Origin: Mediterranea massiliensis
GTDB taxonomy: Bacteria; Bacteroidota; Bacteroidia; Bacteroidales; Bacteroidaceae
Assembly: GCA_958402075.1 (NCBI GenBank)
Contig: CATXSD010000048.1
Span: 1-18,366 of the forward strand
DNA: 18,366 nucleotides
Direction: 5' to 3'
Below are positions 1 to 6,251 of this stretch, in pieces (the first letter of the stretch is position 1; each line of letters opens with the position of its first letter). The position numbers and the translations under genes were made by a program. Below the pieces are notes generated by a model, which had not been told where the DNA came from, made no database searches, and worked only from the letters and a program-made list of their open reading frames with translations.

Positions 1-148
1 GGACACCTACTTCAATCATGTCTACGCCTGCGTCCTGCAGGGCCTGGATGGTGGCGGCAGTGCCGGCGAGGGTGGGGCAGCCCGCGCAGAAGTAAATGGA
101 AAGGATGCGGCTGCTCTTGGTCTGGAAAAGTTGGTCTATACGGTTCAT
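1..148 (-). CDS. trpA: Tryptophan synthase alpha subunit, 5' part only
   Basis: This is the N-terminal 49 codons of TrpA, which cleaves indole-3-glycerol phosphate to indole and glyceraldehyde 3-phosphate and passes indole to TrpB. The start ATG is at 148-146. The translation opens MNRIDQLFQTKSSRILSIYF, followed by CAGCPTLAGT and then GVDMIEVGV. This matches the family start, where a conserved Glu (here in DMIEVG) is a catalytic residue of strand 2. The gene runs off the left edge of the window. It is the last trp gene seen, 24 bp after the trpD stop, so it is very probably cotranscribed. Typical TrpA has a Y or F in the AGYP motif; here it reads AGCP. Identity is secure from sequence and context, but the rest of the gene is not visible. 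Confidence 0.93.
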   Translation of the reverse strand, partial: MNRIDQLFQTKSSRILSIYFCAGCPTLAGTAATIQALQDAGVDMIEVGV

Positions 149-172
149 GGTTTCCTTGTTTATGTTTCTTGT

Positions 173-1168
173 CTATCGGTTTATTTCAATGAATTTCTTC
201 AGTGTCTTGAGCGCCTGTCCGCTTTCCAGCGAACGGCGGGCGATGTCGATGCATTCGCCGATATCCTTGCCCGGCTCCATGAGCTGGATGGCAAAGGCGG
301 CGTTCACTAGTACGCAGTGCTTCTGTGCCGGCGTGGCGCGGTTGGTGAGTACGGCGTCAAAGATGCGGCTGGCGTCTTCGCGACTCCGTCCTCCTTGTAG
401 TTCGGTGGGGCTGGCTGGTTCGAAGCCCAGTTCCTGCGGGCGGTAGATACGTTCGTCGTGACGGGTCATCACCTTGAACTCATTGGTCAGGGAAATTTCG
501 TCGTAGTTGTCGAGGCTGTTGACCACGGCAAACTCGATGCCTGCCTTGTAGAATACGTAGGTGTAGAGGCGCATCAGTGACAACTGGCTCACGCCCAGCA
601 GCTGGTAGGCTGGACGGCAGGGATTGACGAGCGGGCCCAGCAGGTTGAACAGCGTGCGAACGCCCAGTGCCTTGCGTACGGCGGCTACGGATTTCATGGC
701 GGGATTGAAGAGCTGTGCATGCAGGTAGGCCAGGTTGCATTCGTCCATGCTGCGGCGCAGGGTGTCGGGGTTGGCGGTGAAGCGGATGCCGTGTTCCTCG
801 ATGACGTCGCTGGCACCGCTCACCGACGTGGCACCATAGTTGCCGTGCTTGGCCACCTTGTAGCCCGCACCTGCCACCACAAAGCAGGCGCAGGTGGAGA
901 TGTTGAATGTATTCTTGCCGTCGCCTCCAGTACCCACAATGTGGATGGGGCGGTAGGGCGCGAAGTCCACGGGCACACGCGTCTGCATCAGCGCTTCGCG
1001 GAAGCCGGTCAGCTCGTCTACGGTGATGTCGCGCATGCGGAAGGCTGTCAGCAGGGCGGCCACCTGCGCTTCGGGATAGCGGCCGTCGGTAATGTCGAGC
1101 AGCAGCTGGCGGGCTTCGGCCTCGCTGAGGTGCTCGTGATTGAAAAGTCGGGAAAGTATCTGTTTCAT
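173..1168 (-). CDS. trpD: Anthranilate phosphoribosyltransferase
   Basis: TrpD transfers the phosphoribosyl group of PRPP to anthranilate, the second step of the tryptophan branch, in the cytoplasm. The 331-residue protein has the usual family length. A helical N-terminal domain (about residues 1-65) precedes the PRPP-binding motif GTGGDGKNTFNIST (79-92). KHGN follows at 107-110, and SVSGASDVIEEHG just after it. The NLLGPLVNP stretch is also typical, and an acidic DNYDE motif stands where the family has its magnesium-binding DE pair. The start MKQILSRLF at 1168 is 12 bp after the trpG stop. It is a stand-alone TrpD, not fused to TrpG as in enterobacteria. Recognition is by motif and operon position; confidence is high. 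Confidence 0.96.
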   Translation of the reverse strand: MKQILSRLFNHEHLSEAEARQLLLDITDGRYPEAQVAALLTAFRMRDITVDELTGFREALMQTRVPVDFAPYRPIHIVGTGGDGKNTFNISTCACFVVAGAGYKVAKHGNYGATSVSGASDVIEEHGIRFTANPDTLRRSMDECNLAYLHAQLFNPAMKSVAAVRKALGVRTLFNLLGPLVNPCRPAYQLLGVSQLSLMRLYTYVFYKAGIEFAVVNSLDNYDEISLTNEFKVMTRHDERIYRPQELGFEPASPTELQGGRSREDASRIFDAVLTNRATPAQKHCVLVNAAFAIQLMEPGKDIGECIDIARRSLESGQALKTLKKFIEINR

Positions 1169-1180
1169 GAATGTTGGATG

Positions 1181-1789
1181 CTAAATGGTTGATGATTCAT
1201 TCTGATGATTTATCCAGTTGCGGATGATTTGTTCGCCCAAAGGCGTCAGTACCGATTCGGGGTGGAACTGGATGCCGTGTACGTCCAGTGTGTGGTGGCG
1301 CAGTCCCATAATCAGGCCCTCGTCGCTGACGGCGGTGACGGCCAGTGCGTCGGGAAGTCCGTTGCGGTTCACCACCCACGAGTGGTAACGGCCTACGGCG
1401 ATGCGCGGAGGCAGTCCTTCGAACAGATAGTCGTCGGCCAGTTCGGGATGTTGGGGCGAGGGCAGGCTGATTTCAGTCTGTACGCCGTGGAACACGTCGG
1501 CCAGGTTGCACAGTTGTGCGCCGAAGGCTTCACCGATAGCCTGCTCACCCAGGCAGACACCCAGGATGGGTTTGGTCGGGGCATAGGTCTGGATAGCGGG
1601 CAGCAGCAGGCCGGCTTCGCTGGGGATGCCGGGGCCGGGCGAGAGCAGCAGTTTGTCGTAGGCGGCGAGGTCGGGCAGGGCGAAACGGTCGTTGCGCAGC
1701 ACGGTGACCCGGGCGCCAGTCTGTTCGACCAGTTGCACCAGATTGTAGGTGAACGAGTCGTAGTTGTCTATGATAGCGATATGTGTCAT
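1181..1789 (-). CDS. trpG: Anthranilate synthase component II (glutamine amidotransferase)
   Basis: TrpG is the class I glutamine amidotransferase that supplies ammonia to TrpE for making anthranilate from chorismate. The start MTHIAIIDNYDSFTYNLVQ at 1789 fits the family N-terminus. The same frame stays open far upstream but is only a shadow of trpF and trpC there. The protein has 202 residues. The nucleophile Cys79 lies in GVCLGEQAIGEAFG, and the His/Glu partners are H176 and E178 in FHPES. The oxyanion-region motif LLLSPGPG is at 48-54. The residue after the nucleophile loop is Glu (GEQ) where many TrpG/PabA proteins have His (GHQ). The position varies among class I amidotransferases, so activity is expected. 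PabA is the alternative, but position in a full trp operon favours TrpG. Confidence 0.95.
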   Translation of the reverse strand: MTHIAIIDNYDSFTYNLVQLVEQTGARVTVLRNDRFALPDLAAYDKLLLSPGPGIPSEAGLLLPAIQTYAPTKPILGVCLGEQAIGEAFGAQLCNLADVFHGVQTEISLPSPQHPELADDYLFEGLPPRIAVGRYHSWVVNRNGLPDALAVTAVSDEGLIMGLRHHTLDVHGIQFHPESVLTPLGEQIIRNWINHQNESSTI

Positions 1790-1812
1790 TGTCAATGATG
1801 ATAATAAAATGA

Positions 1813-2436
1813 TTAATGGTATTCTTTCAGTTCTTTGAGGAAAAGTCGGATTCTTTCCACATCTTTTATGCCGGGCGATGTCTCGAAGCGGCTGTTGAGG
1901 TCTATGCCGGCCAGTTGCGGATGGCGGAACTGCCGGATGGCCCGTACGCTGCCTGCATTGAGTCCGCCGCTCAGGAAGAAAGGTGTCTGTCCGGTGTAGC
2001 GGTTCAGCAAGGTCCAGTCGAACTGCCGGCCGGTACCACCCCGTTGGGGAGTCTTGCTCTCGAACAGGAAGTAGTCGCAGGCGCCGTGATAGTCGTCGGC
2101 GGCAGCCAGGTCGCGGGGAGTGGCCAGGTGGAAAGACTTGATGACGGTCAGTCCGTGTCCTTCGCGCAGCGCGCGGCAGTACAGGGGTGACTCGTCGCCG
2201 TGCAGTTGTACGCAGTCCAGTCCGAAACGGTCGGCATACGTCAGTACGGTTTCTTTGCTTTCGTTGACGAAGACGCCTACGGGGCGGGCTTGCTGGGGCA
2301 GATAGCTGGGCATCTGGTAGACGAAGCGCGGCGAGCGGGGATAGAATACCAGTCCGATGTAGTCCACACCCAGGGCTTCGACTTGGCGGATGTTGTCGCC
2401 GTCGGTCATGCCGCATACTTTGATCAACAGGTTCAT
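1813..2436 (-). CDS. trpF: Phosphoribosylanthranilate isomerase
   Basis: TrpF carries out the Amadori rearrangement of phosphoribosylanthranilate to CdRP. The 207-residue single-domain TIM barrel opens MNLLIKVCGMTDGDNI, with the catalytic base Cys8 in KVCGMT. Other family marks are GLVFYPRSPR (28-37), VQLHGDE (76-82), GGTGRQFDW (133-141), LSGGLN (155-160) and GIDLNSRFE (177-185). At the general-acid position, where Thermotoga TrpF has Asp126 in LLDTKT, this protein shows Glu126 in FLFESKT. That is a conservative change that may affect rate, or may be lineage-typical. The start overlaps the trpC stop by four bases (ATGA), suggesting translational coupling. It is unfused from TrpC. The family call is secure; the effect of Glu126 is inference. 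Confidence 0.95.
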   Translation of the reverse strand: MNLLIKVCGMTDGDNIRQVEALGVDYIGLVFYPRSPRFVYQMPSYLPQQARPVGVFVNESKETVLTYADRFGLDCVQLHGDESPLYCRALREGHGLTVIKSFHLATPRDLAAADDYHGACDYFLFESKTPQRGGTGRQFDWTLLNRYTGQTPFFLSGGLNAGSVRAIRQFRHPQLAGIDLNSRFETSPGIKDVERIRLFLKELKEYH

Positions 2437-3272
2437 AAGGCTGACGGAGTAGGGAGGTTAGACATTTGTTGGATGAATGCATGCAGTTCCTGGCCGGGCC
2501 GGTCGCCTCGCATGAAGCGTTCGCCGATGAGCAGGCCGCGATAGCCGTGGTTGCGTAGCAGACAGGCGGTTTCAGGGTCATGAATGCCGCTCTCGGCTAC
2601 AAGCAACGGGTGTTGGGGCAGACTTTCTGTAGCCTTTGTCAAGGCATCGGCCAGGGTGAGGGCATGCGAGGCATCGGTGTGGAAGGTACCCAGGCTGCGG
2701 TTGTTCACTCCCACGAGGTCGGGGGCGCAGGCTACGTAATCGAGTTCGTCCGGGCTGTGCAGTTCGAGCAATACTCCCAGTCCCAAGTGGTGGGCTTCTT
2801 CGGCCAGCGCCATGCATTGTGTAAGCTCCAGACAGGCCGCGATGAGCAGTACCGCATCGGCCCCTGCGGCACAGGCTTGCAGCAGCTGGTAGGAATCAAT
2901 GACGAAATCCTTGCGCAGAATGGGCAGGCCGGTCAGCGGGCGTGCCGCGGTGAGGTCGTCCAGCGTGCCGGCAAAGAAGGCCTCGTCTGTCAGGATGGAC
3001 AGGGCGGAAGCGCCGGCTGCTTCATACTGGGGTATGACTTCTTCGGGTTTTGCTTCGCGGTTTATCCATCCTTTTGAGGGTGAACGGCGTTTGAATTCGG
3101 CAATGATGCCTGTCGTTGAGGCGGCCAGCGCTTGTCTCAGGCTGTGGCGGGCAGACTGCGGGTTGCGTTGGCCGATGATTTCTGTCAGCTTGCCGGCAGG
3201 CTGCAGTTGTTTCTGTGTTTCCACTTCCACCCGCTTGTGTTCGATGATGGTTGTCAGTATGTCTTTTCCCAT
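2433..3272 (-). CDS. trpC: Indole-3-glycerol phosphate synthase
   Basis: TrpC closes the indole ring: CdRP is decarboxylated and cyclised to indole-3-glycerol phosphate. The chosen start, MGKDILTTIIEHKRVEVE, gives 279 residues. It lies 7 nt after a perfect AGAGGAGG Shine-Dalgarno stretch. An in-frame ATG at 3290 directly after the trpE stop would add six residues but would put the ribosome site inside the gene. Visible TIM-barrel motifs are EFKRRSPSKGWI (59-70, catalytic Lys61), LRKDFVID (119-126, Lys121), LLELHS with Glu170, GVNNRSL (188-194) and VAESGI (225-230). These match the known lysine and glutamate catalytic set. trpF follows with an ATGA overlap. Identity is firm. Confidence 0.95.
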   Translation of the reverse strand: MGKDILTTIIEHKRVEVETQKQLQPAGKLTEIIGQRNPQSARHSLRQALAASTTGIIAEFKRRSPSKGWINREAKPEEVIPQYEAAGASALSILTDEAFFAGTLDDLTAARPLTGLPILRKDFVIDSYQLLQACAAGADAVLLIAACLELTQCMALAEEAHHLGLGVLLELHSPDELDYVACAPDLVGVNNRSLGTFHTDASHALTLADALTKATESLPQHPLLVAESGIHDPETACLLRNHGYRGLLIGERFMRGDRPGQELHAFIQQMSNLPTPSAL

Positions 3273-3279
3273 ATGTATT

Positions 3280-3287
3280 CCTCCTCT
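3280..3287 (-). promoter_or_regulatory. Strong Shine-Dalgarno site of trpC
   Basis: The minus strand reads AGAGGAGG, then 7 nt, then the trpC ATG at 3272. Such a complete Shine-Dalgarno is unusual in Bacteroidetes, whose genes mostly start from A-rich leaders. It decides the start codon of trpC and may give it initiation independent of trpE, which ends at 3291. Confidence 0.8.
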
Positions 3288-3290
3288 CAT

Positions 3291-4688
3291 TTAAAATTCC
3301 TGTGCCAGCTCGATGGCGCGGCGCAGGGCGGCCAGCTTGTTGTTCACTTCCTGGAGCTCGTTCTCCACATTACTCTTGGCTACGATGCCTCCGCCTGCCT
3401 GGAACCACAGCACACTGTTGCGGCTCACGAAGGTCCGGATGGTAATGGCCTGGTTGAGCGATCCGTCCAGGCCGATGAAGCCGATGCATCCGCCGTAGGC
3501 GCCGCGGTTGTGCGGTTCCAGTTCGCTGATGAGCTGCATGGCCCGCACCTTGGGAGCGCCGCTCAGCGTACCGGCCGGGAAGGTATCGAGAAAAGTCTTC
3601 ACGGCCCCGGCTCCCGGTCGCAGGTCGCCGCTGACACGGCTCACCAGGTGGATGACGTGGCTGTAGAACTGCGGTTCGCGGAAGAAGTCTACACGCACAT
3701 CGGTACAGTTTCGTGCCAGGTCGTTTCGTGCCAGGTCTACCAGCATCACGTGTTCGGCGTTCTCCTTGGGGTCGTCCAGCAGGCGGCGGGTAGCGGCTTC
3801 GTCTTCCTCGCGATTGCCGGTGCGTCGGGTGGTACCGGCTATGGGGTCGATGTAGGCCCGTCCGTCGGCAATGCGGCAGTGTGTTTCGGGCGAGGAGCCG
3901 AAGATGCGGAATCCGCCGAAGTCGAAATAGAAAAGGTAGGGCGAGGGATTGACACTGCGCAGCGCACGGTACAGATTGAAGTCATCGCCTTCGAAATGTT
4001 GTTCGAAACGGCGTGACAAAACGATCTGGAACACATCGCCCCGCAGGCAATGGGCAATGCCCTGACGGATGTTGGCGCGGTGTTCGTCGTCGGTCAGCGT
4101 CGAAGTTACTTCTCCCGTAGGACGGAAACCGTAGGTGGGGAAGTTGCGGTTCATCACCGCCTTCTGCACCTGGTCGAGGTTACTGGTCTCGCCTTCGGCC
4201 AGCATCTCGATGAGCATCAGTTCGTGGCGGAAGTCGTTGAATACGATGAGGTAGCGATAGAGGATGTAGAGTGCGTCGGGGGCATCGTTCCGTTCCTGCC
4301 GACTGTCCTTCACGGCAATGCCTTCGAGGTAGCGGACGGCGTTGAACGACGTATAGCCGTAGAGGCCGCAGTAACGGCTTCCTTCGCCTGTGACGTGGAA
4401 GCGGGCCAGGAAATTGTCCAGGGCTGCCGCCATCCCTCCTTCAGCTTCCAGGGGCTGTTCTTGCCGTGAACCGTCGGGTAGGCGGGTCACTACTGTTCCA
4501 TGGCCGATGCTGATGGAAGCGATGGGACACAGGCCGATGAAGGAGCGGCCGTTTTCGCCCCCGTGATAGTCAGAGCTTTCCATGAGGGCGCTTTGTGGGA
4601 AAAGGTCTCGCAGTTTCAGATACGTGCTCACTGGAGTGTGGATGTCGCCCGGCAGCGTGCGCAGTTGGGTAGTATAATGGTAAGTCAT
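3291..4688 (-). CDS. trpE: Anthranilate synthase component I
   Basis: TrpE converts chorismate plus ammonia (from TrpG) to anthranilate, the committed step to tryptophan. The 465-residue protein has an N-terminal domain with ALMESSD (34-40). This corresponds to the LLES motif that in other TrpE proteins forms part of the tryptophan feedback site, so feedback inhibition is likely. The chorismate-binding domain shows GSSPE (264-268), PIAGT (282-286), PKENAEHVMLVDLARND (307-323), FPAGTLSGAPKVRAM (370-384), GAYGGCIG (397-404) and AGGGIV (431-436). The ATG overlaps the trpB stop as ATGA. Its partner gene trpG lies two genes downstream instead of adjacent. PabB is the alternative, but the MESSD site, length and operon favour TrpE. 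Confidence 0.96.
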   Translation of the reverse strand: MTYHYTTQLRTLPGDIHTPVSTYLKLRDLFPQSALMESSDYHGGENGRSFIGLCPIASISIGHGTVVTRLPDGSRQEQPLEAEGGMAAALDNFLARFHVTGEGSRYCGLYGYTSFNAVRYLEGIAVKDSRQERNDAPDALYILYRYLIVFNDFRHELMLIEMLAEGETSNLDQVQKAVMNRNFPTYGFRPTGEVTSTLTDDEHRANIRQGIAHCLRGDVFQIVLSRRFEQHFEGDDFNLYRALRSVNPSPYLFYFDFGGFRIFGSSPETHCRIADGRAYIDPIAGTTRRTGNREEDEAATRRLLDDPKENAEHVMLVDLARNDLARNCTDVRVDFFREPQFYSHVIHLVSRVSGDLRPGAGAVKTFLDTFPAGTLSGAPKVRAMQLISELEPHNRGAYGGCIGFIGLDGSLNQAITIRTFVSRNSVLWFQAGGGIVAKSNVENELQEVNNKLAALRRAIELAQEF

Positions 4689-5875
4689 AAGTTAAATTCA
4701 GTTTGATGTTTCAGATAAGTGTCCATGTCTTTGTCTCCGCGGCCCGATACGGTGATGACTACTACATCGTCGGGACGTGCTTGAAGGTGAGGAAGTACAG
4801 CCAGTGCGTGGGCGCTTTCCAGCGCCGGAATGATGCCCTCCAGGCGGGTCAGTTCGTAGGCGGCGCGTAGGGCTTCGTCGTCGTTGATGGCCATGACTTC
4901 GGCCCGTTTGGTGGCAGCCAGGTGGGCGTGCAGGGGGCCGATGCCCGGATAGTCCAGTCCGGCGGAGATGGAGTAAGGTTCCGTTACCTGTCCGTCTTCA
5001 TTCTGAATGACATAGGTGCGTGCGCCGTGCAGGATGCCCATGCGTCCCAGGGCCATGGTGGCTGCCGTCTTGCCCGAGTCTACTCCCAGACCGCCGGCTT
5101 CGGCCAGCACGATGTGTACCCGGAGGTCGTCCACAAAGCGTAGCAGGGTACCGGCAGCGTTACTGCCTCCGCCTACGCAGGCTATCAGATAGTCGGGATA
5201 TTCGCGTCCTTCGAATTCGGGGAGCTGGCGGGCGATCTCTTCTCCGATGATTGATTGCAGATGGGCCACCAGCTGTGGATAGGGGTGCGGACCCACGGTA
5301 GAACCTATCAGGTAGTAGGTGTCGTCCGGGTGGCAGCACCAGTAGCGGATGGCTTCGTTGGTGGCATCCTTCAGGGTGGCGTTGCCCGAGGTGACGGGTA
5401 CAACCTCTGCTCCCAGCATCTTCATCTTTTCCACGTTGACACGCTGGCGTTCGATGTCGGTCTTTCCCATGAAGACCAGGCACTCCATGCCGGCCAGGGC
5501 ACAGACGGTGGCGGCAGCTACACCGTGCTGTCCGGCACCGGTTTCGGCGATGATGCGGCTTTTGCCCATGCGGCGGGCCAGCAGCATCTGCCCCACGGCG
5601 TTGTTGATCTTGTGGGCACCGGTGTGGTTCAGGTCTTCGCGCTTGAGGTAGACCTTGCAACCATATTTTTCGGACAGGCGTTTGGCGTGATAGAGGGGGG
5701 AAGGACGTCCGACGTAGTGTTTCAGCAGGTCTTCGAATTCGCGTTTGAAATCATCGCTGGGCAGGATGGTGCGGCAGGCTTCCTGCAGCTGGCTGACACA
5801 GCGGTGCAGTATCTCGGGGATGTAAGCTCCGCCGAACTCACCGTAGTAGCCGTTTGAATCGATTGAGTAGTTCAT
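4685..5875 (-). CDS. trpB: Tryptophan synthase beta subunit
   Basis: TrpB condenses indole with serine using pyridoxal phosphate to give tryptophan, in complex with TrpA. The start MNYSIDSNGYYGEFGGAYIP at 5875 gives 396 residues, the normal length. The open frame continues upstream to 6028, but that stretch runs through the attenuator hairpin and is not coding. The PLP lysine is Lys89 in HTGAHKINN, and the catalytic Glu111 is in AETGAGQHG. The phosphate-binding loop GGGSNA is at 235-240, and SGRGDKD is near the C-terminus. It is the TrpB1 type that partners with TrpA. The gene is first in the operon, 42 bp after the leader terminator, while trpA is last. Confidence 0.97.
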   Translation of the reverse strand: MNYSIDSNGYYGEFGGAYIPEILHRCVSQLQEACRTILPSDDFKREFEDLLKHYVGRPSPLYHAKRLSEKYGCKVYLKREDLNHTGAHKINNAVGQMLLARRMGKSRIIAETGAGQHGVAAATVCALAGMECLVFMGKTDIERQRVNVEKMKMLGAEVVPVTSGNATLKDATNEAIRYWCCHPDDTYYLIGSTVGPHPYPQLVAHLQSIIGEEIARQLPEFEGREYPDYLIACVGGGSNAAGTLLRFVDDLRVHIVLAEAGGLGVDSGKTAATMALGRMGILHGARTYVIQNEDGQVTEPYSISAGLDYPGIGPLHAHLAATKRAEVMAINDDEALRAAYELTRLEGIIPALESAHALAVLPHLQARPDDVVVITVSGRGDKDMDTYLKHQTEFNL

Positions 5876-5916
5876 TGTTGCAATGTATTTTGAGGTTATT
5901 GTTTCTGGGGTTGTGA

Positions 5917-5966
5917 TAAAAAGAAAAGAGCTCCGTCGCAAGTTGCGGCGAAGCTCTTTTCTTTTC
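5917..5966 (-). terminator. trp attenuator: intrinsic terminator before trpB
   Basis: On the minus strand a long hairpin forms between AAAAGAAAAGAGCT and AGCTCTTTTCTTTT. It continues inward as CGCAA against TTGCG over a three-base loop, with one C/A mismatch and a U-G wobble in the stem. It ends in a U-rich tract, about 42 nt before the trpB start and about 50 nt after the trpL stop. Its position between a Trp-rich leader peptide and the first structural gene fits classical transcription attenuation. Confidence 0.9.
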
Positions 5967-6008
5967 TTGTCCTTCCGTCTGTCCTTGTTCCGTCTGGAAC
6001 TTGGAAGC

Positions 6009-6084
6009 GGTGGTATCAATGACTGCATATACGAGTGCTGCCTCCTTTACGACTGTATGTAAGTTGTAACGGTTGCCACCACCA
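6009..6084 (-). promoter_or_regulatory. trp leader pairing: Trp codons against downstream segment
   Basis: On the minus strand GGTGGT inside the Trp codon run (plus 6078-6083) is complementary to ACCACC (plus 6009-6014), just after the trpL stop. Flanking G-U pairs extend it to about eight pairs. This is the 1:2-type pairing expected of an attenuator, which a ribosome stalled on the Trp codons would disrupt. I recall a described Bacteroidetes leader motif of this kind (bacteroid-trp RNA in Rfam), so this is probably a member. I could not run a covariance search. Confidence 0.65.
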
Positions 6085-6108
6085 ATATTTATGCAGGTTG
6101 ATAATCAT
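6016..6108 (-). CDS. trpL: trp operon leader peptide with three consecutive Trp codons
   Basis: This is a 30-codon reading frame on the minus strand, starting MIINLHKYWWWQPL and ending ICSH with TGA. The three TGG codons (residues 9-11, plus 6076-6084) are the signature of a leader peptide whose translation senses charged tRNA-Trp. It starts about 24 nt after the predicted transcription start and ends about 50 nt before the attenuator hairpin. In the attenuation model, scarce Trp-tRNA stalls the ribosome on the UGG run. That frees downstream RNA to prevent the terminator, so trpBECFGDA is transcribed. The role is inferred from codon content, placement and established attenuation systems. The peptide itself probably has no other function. 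Confidence 0.9.
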   Translation of the reverse strand: MIINLHKYWWWQPLQLTYSRKGGSTRICSH

Positions 6109-6138
6109 CTTTTGTTACGTTTTATTGTTTAACGAGGG

Positions 6139-6169
6139 CAAATGTATGCATTTTATTTGGAAATGCAAG
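6139..6169 (-). promoter_or_regulatory. trp operon promoter, Bacteroidetes type
   Basis: The minus strand shows a -7 box TACATTTG (plus 6139-6146), matching TAnnTTTG exactly. A 19-bp spacer separates it from CTTG (plus 6166-6169) at the -33 position, against consensus TTTG. Transcription would begin near 6132, about 24 nt before the trpL start. The scpC terminator ends just upstream. Confidence 0.8.
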
Positions 6170-6184
6170 CGTTTGCTTGAAAAA

Positions 6185-6243
6185 AGTTATAAAAATATAG
6201 GCTAAAGCTACAGATAGTGTTTGTCTGCCTGTAGCTTCGGCCT
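6185..6243 (-). terminator. Terminator of the CoA-transferase gene
   Basis: Just past the stop at 6252, the minus strand has AAGCTACAG pairing with CTGTAGCTT. Outer AGGC/GCCT pairs flank this stem, and a TATATTTTTATAA stretch follows. It insulates the trp promoter from the upstream gene. Confidence 0.8.
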
Positions 6244-6251
6244 GTTACTCA

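Noticed and set aside
1790..2581. A 466-residue frame fusing upstream sequence to TrpG
   Set aside because: The upstream part is an out-of-frame reading of trpF and trpC with no family features. TrpG begins cleanly at 1789.
5876..6028. Longer TrpB starting at 6028
   Set aside because: The extra 51 residues are translated from the attenuator hairpin and leader, and are Lys/Arg-rich low complexity. The family N-terminus is at MNYSIDSNGYYGEFGG.
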